A stretch of 64,000 nucleotides of DNA, from the NCBI GenBank assembly GCA_963662985.1, contig OY760067.1, forward strand, positions 1,736,001 through 1,800,000. The letters run 5' to 3'. Origin of the DNA: G963662985 sp963662985. Its GTDB lineage: Bacteria; Chloroflexota; Anaerolineae; Anaerolineales; UBA11579. Positions 41,720 to 51,671 of the stretch are shown here, one piece after another (within the stretch, counting starts at the first letter, position 1; each line of letters begins with the position of its first letter). The notes under the pieces were generated by a model. That model did no database searches and was not told the DNA's origin. It saw only the letters and a program-made list of their open reading frames with translations. The position numbers and the translations under genes were made by a program.

Positions 41720-42445
41720 TTATTTTCCTATCGACAAGAATTCTTTCATTTCAATTGTTTGAGGATGATGAAAAATCTCTTCGGGAGTGCCTTTTTCATG
41801 GAGTTTTCCTTCACGAATGAATAAAATTTGGTCAGCAGCTTTTTCTGCAAAAGCCATTTCATGAGTAACTAAAATTAAGTTTGTATCACTTTCTCTTAAT
41901 TCTTGGATCATATCCAATACTTCGTATGTTAATTGAGGATCAAGTGCACTAGTTGGTTCATCTAAAAGTAAATATTCAGGTTCAATAGCCATTGCTCGAG
42001 CGATGGCTATTCGTTGTTGCTGTCCGCCAGATAATTGAGCAGGTAATTTCATTGCGTGTTCAATTAATCCAAAACGTAAAAGTAATTGATCGGCTCTTCT
42101 TTTTGATTCTTTAGCACTTAATTTATGCACTTTTTCAAGGGGAATACAAATATTTTGATAAGCAGTCCAATGAGGAAACAAATTATAGGCTTGAAAAACA
42201 ACCCCAATTTTTTTTCGATATTCTCGTAACCATTCTTCTTCAAACTTTAATTGATGGGTTCCTATTCTTACAGAACCAGTTTGAGGGCTCTCTAAACCCG
42301 CTAAAACTCTTAATAAGGTTGACTTCCCTCCCCCAGAAGGGCCAATTATTACTATCGATTTCCAATTTTCAATTGTTCCTGACAAATTATCTAAAGCATT
42401 TAAACTATCATATCTCAAAGTCACATTTTTTAGCTCAAGATTCAT
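41720..42445 (-). CDS. Polar amino acid ABC transporter ATP-binding protein
   Basis: A 241-residue ATPase with Walker A GPSGGGKST (about 34-42), signature LSGGQQQRIAIARAMA, Walker B EYLLLDEPTSALDP, and the H-loop VTHEM. The sequence belongs to the GlnQ/HisP class. It overlaps the permease gene by 11 bases and completes a binding protein-permease-ATPase operon. Confidence 0.95.
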   Translation of the reverse strand: MNLELKNVTLRYDSLNALDNLSGTIENWKSIVIIGPSGGGKSTLLRVLAGLESPQTGSVRIGTHQLKFEEEWLREYRKKIGVVFQAYNLFPHWTAYQNICIPLEKVHKLSAKESKRRADQLLLRFGLIEHAMKLPAQLSGGQQQRIAIARAMAIEPEYLLLDEPTSALDPQLTYEVLDMIQELRESDTNLILVTHEMAFAEKAADQILFIREGKLHEKGTPEEIFHHPQTIEMKEFLSIGK

Positions 42446-43214
42446 AATAAAATTTCCTTTCTAAAAACTTTGCCAGCAAAGAAATCGGGATTGTGATAAA
42501 TAAATAACCAATTGCCAAAAAAGTGTAATTTTCAAAAGGCCGATAAGTCAGCGCCGTTACTTCCATTACATTCATCGTAAACTCACTCACAGCAATCACA
42601 GATAGAAGAGAAGAATCTTTTACTAAAGAAGAAAGTTGTCCTGCTAATGAAGGAAGGATTCTTCGAATGACTTGAGGGAACACAATTAATCTATAAGTTT
42701 GGAATTTAGTAAAACATAATGATTTAGCGGTTAACCATTGAGATTCTGGAACACTTTGAATTCCACCTCGTATGATTTCTGCTACATAAGCGCCGCTAAA
42801 AATTGAAAGAATTAAAATTCCTAAAATATATTTATTGTTTAAACCAAAGGCAGTTGCAATAATAAAATAGAAGAAATTAATTTGAACTAAAAATGGAGTT
42901 CCTCGAATTCCTTCAATATAAGCTCTTGCTAAATACGAAAAAAAATAAACTTTACTTTCTAATGCTAGAGCAGAGATTATTCCAATAAATAAGGATAAAA
43001 TTAATGAAAAAAAAGTAATAACAAAGGTCATTTCATAACCTTTGACGTATTTTATTCGATATTCCCAGATCAATTCCCATTTAAATTGATAATTCAATCT
43101 TGAAAGAGAAAAGATGGTGATTGTAATAATAAAAATGCCTACTAAAATTATATTCAGCCATGAAGCTGTTGTAGTTCGAGTTTTATCATCTGTTTTATAA
43201 AAATATTTTTTCAT
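42435..43214 (-). CDS. Polar amino acid ABC transporter permease
   Basis: A 259-residue membrane protein with a long N-terminal hydrophilic stretch followed by about five helices. The cytoplasmic EAA loop is near residue 165 (ESQWLTAKSLCFTKFQTYRLIVFPQ), as in HisM/GlnP-type permeases, and the N-terminal YVKGYEMTFVITFFSL motif is the usual start of this class. Only one permease is present, so it probably works as a homodimer. Confidence 0.93.
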   Translation of the reverse strand: MKKYFYKTDDKTRTTTASWLNIILVGIFIITITIFSLSRLNYQFKWELIWEYRIKYVKGYEMTFVITFFSLILSLFIGIISALALESKVYFFSYLARAYIEGIRGTPFLVQINFFYFIIATAFGLNNKYILGILILSIFSGAYVAEIIRGGIQSVPESQWLTAKSLCFTKFQTYRLIVFPQVIRRILPSLAGQLSSLVKDSSLLSVIAVSEFTMNVMEVTALTYRPFENYTFLAIGYLFITIPISLLAKFLERKFYYES

Positions 43215-43230
43215 AGAAGCTTTCTTAAAA

Positions 43231-43263
43231 ATAATGGAGTTTGATTAGGTCAAACTCCATTAT
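43231..43263 (-). terminator. Hairpin between binding-protein and permease genes
   Basis: A 14-bp stem (ATAATGGAGTTTGA with its complement, loop of 5) is followed on the minus strand by TTTTTAAG. It would stop part of the transcripts and give more binding protein than membrane parts. Confidence 0.75.
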
Positions 43264-43282
43264 AAACAATTTTTTAGAAGTA

Positions 43283-44089
43283 TTATTTTATATCAAAAAA
43301 GAATGGTAAACCTTTTTCATCAAAAATCTGTTTGATATCGCCAAGATATTCATTTCCTAAACGATTCATTTCACCTCTACTTTGATATTCTGCAATGAAA
43401 GAATTGATATTAGCTAAAAGATCAGGTTGTCCTTTTGCAATCGCCATACCCCAATAATCTGGGCTTTCTTGGAACGGAGTAAAAACAGGTCGAGTTGTTG
43501 GATATTCTAAAGAATTACGAAAAACAGTCAATGCATCATAGATAAAAGCGTCTGCTCTTCCAGCCGCAACTTCTTGCACACACTCAGCTTCTCTTTCGAA
43601 TACAGCAATATTTTCAGCAGGTAAATTTTGTGTTGCGTAAACATGTCCAACAGTTCCATTTCGAACTGCTAAAACACGACCTTCTTGTTTTAGATCATCA
43701 AAAGAATTTACAGGAGAATCCTCATAGACTAATAAAGATAATTGAGCAACAGCATAGGGATCTGAAAAATCAACAACTTCTGACCGTTCATCAGTAATTG
43801 TCATAGAAGAAATGATAACATCAATTTTTCCTGTAGTAAGAGCAGGAATTAAACCTGAATAACTCATATTTTCAATTCGTACAGGTCTATCTAAATATTC
43901 TCCTAAAGCATATGCCATCTCAACACTAATACCAGCAGGATTATTTTCTGCATCTGTTGTTTCAAATGGTGGATAGGCTAATTCCATCCCAACAACTAAT
44001 TCATTTGAATCATTCTTCCCACATCCAGTGATTGCAACTGCAAGAATCAAAATTCCTAAAAAAATAAAAATAGTTTTCTTGTTCATCAT
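43283..44089 (-). CDS. Amino acid ABC transporter substrate-binding lipoprotein
   Basis: A 268-residue family 3 solute-binding protein. A signal peptide ends with the lipobox AITGC (Cys23). The mature part opens with VVGMELAYPPFETTDAENNPAGISVEMA, typical of polar amino acid binders, and contains the conserved GKIDVIISSMTITDERSEVVDFSDPY. It delivers its ligand to the permease-ATPase pair encoded next. The specific amino acid cannot be told. Confidence 0.94.
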   Translation of the reverse strand: MMNKKTIFIFLGILILAVAITGCGKNDSNELVVGMELAYPPFETTDAENNPAGISVEMAYALGEYLDRPVRIENMSYSGLIPALTTGKIDVIISSMTITDERSEVVDFSDPYAVAQLSLLVYEDSPVNSFDDLKQEGRVLAVRNGTVGHVYATQNLPAENIAVFEREAECVQEVAAGRADAFIYDALTVFRNSLEYPTTRPVFTPFQESPDYWGMAIAKGQPDLLANINSFIAEYQSRGEMNRLGNEYLGDIKQIFDEKGLPFFFDIK

Positions 44090-44201
44090 TATCCTTTCTT
44101 GATTTGGTTTATCTTTATATAGACGAAATAAACATTAATTATATTTCGATATTGATGAACATAATTATATTGAGATGTTGTGTAAAATAATTAAATAAAA
44201 A

Positions 44202-44221
44202 AGACAGCTGGTAAGCTGTCT
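44202..44221 (-). terminator. Terminator of the roadblock gene
   Basis: AGACAGCT pairs with AGCTGTCT (8 bp, loop of 4), with T6 following on the minus strand. Confidence 0.75.
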
Positions 44222-44242
44222 AAAAGAATGAAAATAGAATAA

Positions 44243-44617
44243 TTATGCTAATATTTTTTCCAAGTCAACAGCTGCACGTCTCATTTCTAAGAAGATTAAT
44301 CCAAGTTTTGCTTCTTCTCTCGTCATTACTGTTAACACTGCATCATCACCTACGGCATTTACAAGCACATACCCTTCTTGCCCGCGAATATACAATTCGT
44401 TTAATGCGCCACGGCTCAATTCTAAAGAGATTCGTTCACCTAATGAGAGCATTGCTGCAGTCATGGCAGAAACACGATCTGCTTCAATATTATTTGGTAA
44501 TGCAGATGCAATCATTAAACCGTCAACAGAAACCAATGCAGATGCAATAATTTCTGGAGAAGAAATCTGCATATCTTGTAATCTCGTTACCATTTGTTCA
44601 GCTTTTGATCCAGCCAT
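44243..44617 (-). CDS. Roadblock/LC7 domain protein
   Basis: A 124-residue protein consisting of one roadblock/LC7 (MglB-like) domain: VSVDGLMIASALPNNIEADRVSAMTAAMLSLGERI is the typical alpha/beta core, followed by the YVLVNAVGDDAVLTVMTREEAKLG strands. In bacteria these proteins act with small Ras-like GTPases of the MglA type, as in polarity or gliding systems. No MglA partner is encoded in the window. The start has GAGGTGA upstream. Confidence 0.88.
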   Translation of the reverse strand: MAGSKAEQMVTRLQDMQISSPEIIASALVSVDGLMIASALPNNIEADRVSAMTAAMLSLGERISLELSRGALNELYIRGQEGYVLVNAVGDDAVLTVMTREEAKLGLIFLEMRRAAVDLEKILA

Positions 44618-44752
44618 AATTCACCTCAAATTTTTTTGATGCTTTATTAGTTTACCATACTTACGTAGCTTTGCATTGAATTTTTTCTTACTTATTTTTA
44701 ACATTCATATTGATTTACAAATAGGTTCAAAATAAAGTTTTTTCATAAGGAA

Positions 44753-44761
44753 TGATAAAAT
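44753..44761 (+). promoter_or_regulatory. Extended -10 promoter giving a leaderless uvrC transcript
   Basis: TGATAAAAT ends at 44761, only 6 bases before the uvrC ATG at 44768. Transcription should start at or next to the A of the ATG, and no Shine-Dalgarno sequence is well placed. Confidence 0.5.
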
Positions 44762-44767
44762 AGTTAC

Positions 44768-46633
44768 ATGTCACCAAATAAACATATTCAATCAATTCTT
44801 GATACTCTTCCTGATAATCCCGGTTGTTATTTGATGAAAAATGCTGATGGAAAGATTATATATGTCGGCAAAGCAATTAATCTAAAAAACCGCGTTCGAT
44901 CATATTTTCATGCAAGTGGACAAAAAGATTCAAAAACAAAAAAATTAGTCGAGAATATTGCAGATATTGAGTTTATAATCGTAGATTCTGAGCTGGAAGC
45001 ATTGATTCTAGAAATGAATCTAATTAAAAAGCACAGACCAAAATATAACGTTCGTCTAAAAGACGATAAACGTTATCCATATATTAAAGTTCATTGGGCA
45101 CAACCATTTCCAAAAGTAACAATTACTCGAAATTTAATAGAAGATGGTTCTCGTTATTTTGGCCCCTATACGAGTGCATGGGCAGTTCATAAAACAATTG
45201 ATCTCTTACGGAAAATATTTCCATACTTAACTTGTAATAGAGAAATTACAGGAGAAGATAGCAGAGCTTGTTTATATTATGATATTAAACTTTGCACAGC
45301 ACCTTGTATTAATAAAATATCCAAAGAAAATTATCGAATAATGATAGAAGATCTTTGTCAATTTCTTAATGGTCGTACGGAACCAGTTATAAAAAAAATG
45401 GAAGCCGAAATGAAAAAAGCTTCTGATTCATTAAATTTTGAACAAGCAGCAGAAATCCGCGATCAGATAAATGCTATTGAGCAAGTAGTTCAAAGTCAAA
45501 GAGTAGTTTCAGACAATTATCTTGATTCAGATGTTATCGCAGTGGCAAGATCAGAAAGAGAAGCCTGTATTCAAGTATTTTTTGTTCGAAATGGAAAAAT
45601 GATTGGGCGTGAATATTTTATGCTAGAAGGAACAGATGAAACGGAAGATTCAAGAGTTCTTGAGGAATTTATAAAGCAGTATTATAACTCAAGTGCATCC
45701 GTACCCGAAAGAGTGATGTTATCTTCACATATTGAAGAAGCAAAAATAATAAATCAATGGTTGAATAAAAAACGGAATGAGGGAAATGTCGAGATAATCA
45801 TTCCTGAAAAAGGACAAGATGCTGAACTTATTCGCATGGCAGCAGAAAATGCCAAAACAACTCTTCAATCAATTCAAACGCGTTGGAAGAATGATGCTGA
45901 AAAACAAACTTTAGCTTTGGCAGAGCTTCAAGAAACACTAGGTTTAGATGCCCCGCCTAATAGAATTGAATGTTATGATATCTCCAATACCCAAGGCACA
46001 GCGATTGTTGGATCTATGGTTGTTTTTGAAAGAGGTGTGCCTAATAAAAAACATTACAGATCTTTCAATGTCCGTACAGTAATTGGAAAACCTGATGATT
46101 TTGAATCAATGGATGAGGTTATCACTAGAAGATTGAACCGATGGATGGCGTCTCAAGAACTCAAAAATGTCCCAGGTAAAAAGCCTGATCCATCATTTTC
46201 TCGATTACCAGATTTGATCATTGTTGATGGTGGAAAAGGGCAACTCTCTCGATCATATGCTGTTTTAGAAAAATTTAATTTAACAGATGTGGTCCCAATT
46301 GTTGGCCTTGCAAAGAGAGAAGAAGAGATTTTCCTACCAAATAATTCAAATCCAGTAATTTTACCTAGAAAATCTGAAGGTTTATATCTCGTGCAACGAA
46401 TTCGTGATGAAGCCCATAGATTTGCGATTACAGCTCATCGTCGTAGAAGAGATAAAATGGGAATTGCTTCACAGCTAGATTCTATTCCTGGTATTGGAAA
46501 AGCAAAAAGAATTGCATTATTAAGAAGTTTCGGTTCCATAGAGGATATTAGAGAAGCTACTATTGAAGAATTAACCACTGTACCAGGCATTACTGAAAAA
46601 CTAGCGCAAAGTATAAAAGACTTCTTAGTTTAA
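44768..46633 (+). CDS. uvrC: Excinuclease ABC subunit C
   Basis: A 621-residue UvrC that makes both cuts in nucleotide excision repair. The GIY-YIG nuclease domain opens GCYLMKNADGKIIYVGKAINLKNRVRSYF (about residues 18-46), a UVR motif lies near 210-240 (NFEQAAEIRDQINAIEQ), the RNase H-like 5' nuclease domain has RIECYDISNTQG and IIVDGGKGQL, and the tail has two helix-hairpin-helix motifs (IPGIGKAKRIALL and VPGITEKLAQSI). The start is probably leaderless. A terminator follows directly. Confidence 0.98.
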   Translation: MSPNKHIQSILDTLPDNPGCYLMKNADGKIIYVGKAINLKNRVRSYFHASGQKDSKTKKLVENIADIEFIIVDSELEALILEMNLIKKHRPKYNVRLKDDKRYPYIKVHWAQPFPKVTITRNLIEDGSRYFGPYTSAWAVHKTIDLLRKIFPYLTCNREITGEDSRACLYYDIKLCTAPCINKISKENYRIMIEDLCQFLNGRTEPVIKKMEAEMKKASDSLNFEQAAEIRDQINAIEQVVQSQRVVSDNYLDSDVIAVARSEREACIQVFFVRNGKMIGREYFMLEGTDETEDSRVLEEFIKQYYNSSASVPERVMLSSHIEEAKIINQWLNKKRNEGNVEIIIPEKGQDAELIRMAAENAKTTLQSIQTRWKNDAEKQTLALAELQETLGLDAPPNRIECYDISNTQGTAIVGSMVVFERGVPNKKHYRSFNVRTVIGKPDDFESMDEVITRRLNRWMASQELKNVPGKKPDPSFSRLPDLIIVDGGKGQLSRSYAVLEKFNLTDVVPIVGLAKREEEIFLPNNSNPVILPRKSEGLYLVQRIRDEAHRFAITAHRRRRDKMGIASQLDSIPGIGKAKRIALLRSFGSIEDIREATIEELTTVPGITEKLAQSIKDFLV

Positions 46634-46635
46634 AC

Positions 46636-46670
46636 AGAAAAATCTCTTTTTAGAGATTTTTCTAAACATA
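46636..46670 (+). terminator. uvrC terminator
   Basis: AGAAAAATCTCT at 46636-46647 pairs with AGAGATTTTTCT at 46652-46663. It lies between convergent uvrC and the GH94 operon and may serve both. Confidence 0.75.
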
Positions 46671-46701
46671 TTTGTTAAAACACTCATTGTTTTTGAATGT
46701 G

Positions 46702-49104
46702 TCAACCCATAACAATTTCTACAATATGCTTTCCTTCTTTAAATATAGGCAAAAGATTCGATTCAAATTTTTCTCCATCGATATAAACATATTGGATTCC
46801 TTTATTCACATGATTAGGATTTGAAATATGAATAGAGTATATCGCATTTCTAAAAGTTCGTTGAACTGAAAATTCATTCCATGTATGAGGAATACAAGGA
46901 TCGATTAATAATCCATCATAACTAGGGCGAATGCCTAAAATCCATTTAGTACCTGCTTGATACATCCATGACGCTGTCCCAGACAACCAACTATTTCTTG
47001 CAAGACCAAATTGAGGATGTTCATCAGAAAGCACATTTTGACAATACACATAAGGCTCAATTTCATAAATATCAATAATCTCATTTTTATTTACTGGATT
47101 AGTTTCAGAATAATATTGATATGCTTGATCTCCATTTCCTAAGATACACTCAGCAATCATTGCCCATGGGTTTGGATGCATAAAAATTCCTGAGTTTTCT
47201 TTAGCTCCAGGAGGGTACGTTGTAACCCCACCATATTTGGGATCATATCCATCGTAGCCGGGAGAAGATACCTTAATACCATGTTTTGTATGTAATATAT
47301 CCTTAACAGCTTTCATGCTGCTTTTCCCTCTTTCATATGAAGCAAAACCAGCCATGATAGGGAAAGCTTGCCCATATAAATAGATTTGTCCGTATTGATT
47401 ATTTTTTGAGCCGAGAGGAGTGCCTTCTTCATCAAAATAGCTAACATACCAATCACCGTCCCAACCTTGCTCATTGAATAGTTCTTTTATTTCGTGATAA
47501 TCACTGCTAAAGTTGATCATATCGTCTGTTTCATTTAATATTTTTGAAATTTCAATCATTTCTCGTAATGCAATTCCATATAAACAAGCAGTTAGCATAG
47601 ATTCTGAACCAGTTGGAAGATTGATTGTATCATTCCAATCAGCCCATCCTAATAATGGCAGACTATGTGACCCAACATTTTGTTTTGTGAAAAACAATGC
47701 TTGTTTAAGGTGTTCATAAACAGATGCATATTTTAACGGTTGTTCATTTTTGTCTTTTTCATAATACGGAATTACTTCATTCAGAAATTCAATATTACCG
47801 GTTTCTTTTAAATATTCAGCAACAACTTGAATGAGCCATAAGTGGTCGTCACTATAAAAATCAGGCCGCTCATCTTGTCCTGCTTCACCAATAGAAGCAA
47901 CCATACTCAATGGATTAAATTGGTGCATGGCAGAACCATCTTGTTTTTGAACTTGTAACAATTTTCTACATATAGTTAATGCGTTTTCTGCATCAGCATA
48001 AAAAACGCCTAAAAGATCTTGGGATGTATCACGGTACCCCATTCCTCTTGCACCTAACCCTAATTGATATAAAGATAAATAACGCGACCAATTTTTGGTG
48101 ATAAAACATTGATATGGGTTATGAATATTGAGCATTGTATTCATATTTTTATCTGGAGTTGATATGATAAATTTATTAAGATACTCATCCCAGAATGTTT
48201 TCTGTTGATTAAGAAGAGAATTAACAGATTCAAAATCAGATAATTCATTAATAAGTTCCCAAGCATTTTCTAAACGTTCAGTCTGGCCTAAATATGTCAT
48301 AAATGAGAAGCTAGTGTTAGGTGCGAAAGGATCAGTTTTGATCATTAATGCACCAATATTATCTCCACGTAAAGCCTCATAATTGCTTAAAGAATCGTTT
48401 TGTAAACTTAAAGGAGCTGCCCAATTTCCGTATCCATTATCCCCAAGGAAAATTTGCCGATCTGATTCTATTGAATCAATTTGAACATTTGCACTAAAGT
48501 AATTAATGGCAGAGTTTTTCCGCATAAATGCATATTGAGTTAATAATTTTTTATCCATATTTTGCTCAATTTTGCTTTGCATTGTTTGTGGAACCCAATC
48601 AGCATTGTTGAATTGTTTTAATGCTTCAAAATGTGTATATTCTACAACTGGAATGAAATCAAGTTCAACAGCCTCATCTCTTAAATTTGTAATTTTTACA
48701 ATTCTAATTTCCACCTTTTTATCTTTTGGAACAAAAACTGTAATTTCACTTTTAATTTGATTTGTAATATTGATAAAAGTTGAATATCCCAATCCCACAT
48801 GACATTCATAGAATTCGTATGGCTGACAACAAGGAGAATAGAAAGGAGAAAAAACAGAATAACCAGTTTTTGTTTTTTCTCGGATATATAAAGAAGTACC
48901 GTTAAAACTTGATGACGGAATTTGAGGTATGTATTTTGTAATCCGATTAATTGCAGGATCTCCCTTACATAACAAACTTCCTCCTGTTTGGTCTATAAAA
49001 CCACCAAAATCTAATGTTCCGATATAATTAATCCATTTTGTTGGAGTTTTAGGATTGGTGATTACATATTCTTTATTTTCATTATCAAAAAATCCATAAT
49101 TCAT
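46702..49104 (-). CDS. GH94 glycoside phosphorylase, paralogue 2
   Basis: An 800-residue cytoplasmic GH94 enzyme that would split a beta-linked disaccharide with phosphate. The N-terminal domain starts MNYGFFDNENKEYVITNPKTP and the catalytic (alpha/alpha)6 barrel has RGMGYRDTSQDLLGV and the general-acid Asp region LLGWADWNDTINLPTGSES. The GWADWNDTINL loop differs from the GRADWNDCLNLNCFS of its neighbour, so the acceptor subsite probably differs; laminaribiose, cellobionate or cellodextrin are all possible. It is the last gene of the LacI-GH94-GH94 operon, separated from its paralogue by 90 bases that include a hairpin. Confidence 0.88.
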   Translation of the reverse strand: MNYGFFDNENKEYVITNPKTPTKWINYIGTLDFGGFIDQTGGSLLCKGDPAINRITKYIPQIPSSSFNGTSLYIREKTKTGYSVFSPFYSPCCQPYEFYECHVGLGYSTFINITNQIKSEITVFVPKDKKVEIRIVKITNLRDEAVELDFIPVVEYTHFEALKQFNNADWVPQTMQSKIEQNMDKKLLTQYAFMRKNSAINYFSANVQIDSIESDRQIFLGDNGYGNWAAPLSLQNDSLSNYEALRGDNIGALMIKTDPFAPNTSFSFMTYLGQTERLENAWELINELSDFESVNSLLNQQKTFWDEYLNKFIISTPDKNMNTMLNIHNPYQCFITKNWSRYLSLYQLGLGARGMGYRDTSQDLLGVFYADAENALTICRKLLQVQKQDGSAMHQFNPLSMVASIGEAGQDERPDFYSDDHLWLIQVVAEYLKETGNIEFLNEVIPYYEKDKNEQPLKYASVYEHLKQALFFTKQNVGSHSLPLLGWADWNDTINLPTGSESMLTACLYGIALREMIEISKILNETDDMINFSSDYHEIKELFNEQGWDGDWYVSYFDEEGTPLGSKNNQYGQIYLYGQAFPIMAGFASYERGKSSMKAVKDILHTKHGIKVSSPGYDGYDPKYGGVTTYPPGAKENSGIFMHPNPWAMIAECILGNGDQAYQYYSETNPVNKNEIIDIYEIEPYVYCQNVLSDEHPQFGLARNSWLSGTASWMYQAGTKWILGIRPSYDGLLIDPCIPHTWNEFSVQRTFRNAIYSIHISNPNHVNKGIQYVYIDGEKFESNLLPIFKEGKHIVEIVMG

Positions 49105-49156
49105 AATTTCTCCTTAATTAATCTAGGCAGGTTGGAGAAATACTTTGCGGATATAG

Positions 49157-49187
49157 AAAAATACATGGATAATTCCATGTATTTTTT
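49157..49187 (-). terminator. Hairpin between the two GH94 genes
   Basis: AAAAATACATGGA pairs with TCCATGTATTTTT around a small loop; on the minus strand it is followed by TCTATAT. It may lower expression of the second phosphorylase. Confidence 0.6.
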
Positions 49188-49194
49188 CGGTTCT

Positions 49195-51630
49195 TTATGC
49201 AATTTCAATTTTTACTTTCACAATTTCACGATCATCAAAAATCGGGATTTTATTTCCATCAATTATTTGACCATCAATAAGAATGCTAGTTTTTTCTGAT
49301 TGACTTCTCACAACATCAATATCGTAAATTGTATCTCTGAACTTTCTTTTAATACTAAATGTATTCCAATCATTCGGAAGAATTGGATCTATGATTAAAC
49401 CTTGGTAATCAGCACGAATCCCCAGTATCCATTGTGTAATCGCTACAAAATTCCATGCAGCTGTACCTGTAAGCCATGAGTTTTTAGCTTCTCCAAATGA
49501 TGGAGCATCTTTTCCTGCAATGGTTTGAGCATATACATAAGGTTCACAACGATGAATTTCTGATATTGTTTCACGATTTGAGGGGTTGATTCGTAAATAA
49601 TAATCTAATGCTTTATCTCCATGTCCAATTTGAGCTTCTGCAATCATGATCCATGGATTTGTGTGGCAAAACACGCTAGCATTTTCTTTATAGCCAGGAG
49701 GATATGAGGAAATCTCACCTAATTTCAATTGATATTTAGTAAATGCTGGTTGATGCAAAACAATACCATGTTTTGAAGCTAAATGTTTTTCTACAGAGGC
49801 TAAAGCTTTCTCTGCTTTTCCATTACGCTTCCCAACATCCCCCATAATACAGATTCCTTGAGGTTCAATAAAAATTTTACCCTCTTCACATTCTTTGGAT
49901 CCTAGTTTTTCACCAAAGAAATCATATGCTCTTAAGAACCAGTCTCCATCCCACCCATGTTCTTCAATAGTGGTTTCCATTTTTAAAGCGAGGTCACGAT
50001 ATTTTTGTGCAATTTTTTCTTCATTAATATTGTCACATAAAATTGCCATTTCATTTGCCGCGTAGCAGAAAAGCCCTGCAATAAAAATTGATTCAGCTGT
50101 TTTCCCTTCTCGGTTTGCAGTAGTTTGAAAAGATTGTCCAGGTTCATCAGAGAAACAATTAAGATTTAAACAATCATTCCAATCAGCGCGTCCAATTAAT
50201 GGTAATCCATGTGGACCAAGTCTTTCCAAAGTATAGGAGATACTTCGTTCTAAATGATTATAGAGTGTGTCTTCAGACCCTGGCTTGTTATCAAATGGCA
50301 CATCTTCAACTAAAATTCCAAAATCGCCTGTTTCTTTAATATAGGCTGTCACAGCTAAAATTAGCCATAATGGGTCATCATTGAAGTTACCACCAACGGC
50401 ATCGTTACCACGTTTTGTTAATGGTTGATATTGATGATAGGCACCGCCTGATTCCATTTGTGTAGCTGCTATATCTAAAATTCTTTCTTTTGCACGTTCT
50501 GGAATCATATGAACGAAGCCAAGTAAATCTTGGGTTGAGTCCCGGAAACCCATTCCTCTTCCAATTCCAGATTCAAACATAGAAGCAGATCGTGACATAT
50601 TAAAAGTAATCATATTTTGATAAGCATTCCAAATATTTACAGAACGATTAACATGCTCATTTTGAGTTTGGACATTGAAGATACTTAACAATGAATCCCA
50701 ATAGGATTTTAGAATTTTAAAAGCTTGGTCAACTTCATTAATAGCTGTATATTTTTTAATTGTAGGCAAACAATTTTCTTTATTAATAGTTTGCCCATCT
50801 AGTTCAAATTTATGGTCTTTAGGATTTTCTTGATAGCCAAGTACAAAAATAATTGTTTTTTCTTCACCAGCTTGTAAAATAAGATCAACTTGATGAGAAC
50901 CTATTGGTGCCCAACCATGTGCAATAGAATTGCTGGATTTTCCAGTTTCAATTGCTAACGGTTTATCAAAACCACGATAAGCACCTAAAAATTCTTCTCG
51001 TTGTGTATCATAACCAACAATATCTTCTGAACATGCAAAATAAGCAAAATGATTTCTTCGTTCTCGATATTCTGTTTTATGATAAATAACATTATCTAAA
51101 ACTTCAACTTCACCAATATTATAATTTCGTTGAAAATTGGTTGCATCGTCATTAGCATCCCATAAACAAAATTCTATAAATGAAAATAGAGAAAGATTAG
51201 TAGCTTTATCACGCTTATTGGATAGCTCTAATTTCCAAATTTCCAAATTTTCACCATTTGGAACAAAATAAGTAATATTGCTTTCAATTTCATTCTTTAT
51301 AGACTTGATCTTTGTATAGCCCATACCGTGTCGACACTCATAAGTATCTAGCTCTGTTCGAGTTGGTTGCCAAGTTGAAGACCAAAATTCTCCTGAATTA
51401 TTGTCTCTGATAAAAATATAACGACCTCCAAAATCTGTTGGTACATTATTATATCGATACCTAGTAAGGCGGCGTAATCTAGCATCTTGATAGAAACTAT
51501 AACCACCACCAGTGTTTGAAATAAGCCCAAAATAATTTTCGTTTCCGATGTAATTGATCCAAGGTAATGGTGTATCAGGCTGTGTAATTACATACTCTCG
51601 ATTTTTGTCATCAAAATATCCATATTTCAT
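49195..51630 (-). CDS. Cellobiose phosphorylase (GH94)
   Basis: An 811-residue cytoplasmic enzyme that converts cellobiose and phosphate to glucose 1-phosphate and glucose. The N-terminal domain starts MKYGYFDDKNREYVITQPDTPLPW. The barrel has RGMGFRDSTQDLLGF and the catalytic region IGRADWNDCLNLNCFS followed by GQSFQTT, the combination found in characterised cellobiose phosphorylases; the Asp of ADWND is the general acid. The start has an AGGAG site. It follows the LacI-type regulator by 41 bases and should be induced by cellobiose through the operator at 52717-52732. Confidence 0.93.
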   Translation of the reverse strand: MKYGYFDDKNREYVITQPDTPLPWINYIGNENYFGLISNTGGGYSFYQDARLRRLTRYRYNNVPTDFGGRYIFIRDNNSGEFWSSTWQPTRTELDTYECRHGMGYTKIKSIKNEIESNITYFVPNGENLEIWKLELSNKRDKATNLSLFSFIEFCLWDANDDATNFQRNYNIGEVEVLDNVIYHKTEYRERRNHFAYFACSEDIVGYDTQREEFLGAYRGFDKPLAIETGKSSNSIAHGWAPIGSHQVDLILQAGEEKTIIFVLGYQENPKDHKFELDGQTINKENCLPTIKKYTAINEVDQAFKILKSYWDSLLSIFNVQTQNEHVNRSVNIWNAYQNMITFNMSRSASMFESGIGRGMGFRDSTQDLLGFVHMIPERAKERILDIAATQMESGGAYHQYQPLTKRGNDAVGGNFNDDPLWLILAVTAYIKETGDFGILVEDVPFDNKPGSEDTLYNHLERSISYTLERLGPHGLPLIGRADWNDCLNLNCFSDEPGQSFQTTANREGKTAESIFIAGLFCYAANEMAILCDNINEEKIAQKYRDLALKMETTIEEHGWDGDWFLRAYDFFGEKLGSKECEEGKIFIEPQGICIMGDVGKRNGKAEKALASVEKHLASKHGIVLHQPAFTKYQLKLGEISSYPPGYKENASVFCHTNPWIMIAEAQIGHGDKALDYYLRINPSNRETISEIHRCEPYVYAQTIAGKDAPSFGEAKNSWLTGTAAWNFVAITQWILGIRADYQGLIIDPILPNDWNTFSIKRKFRDTIYDIDVVRSQSEKTSILIDGQIIDGNKIPIFDDREIVKVKIEIA

Positions 51631-51671
51631 TTTTATACGTCTCCTAGTTATTATTTTAGGCAGGAATTTTA

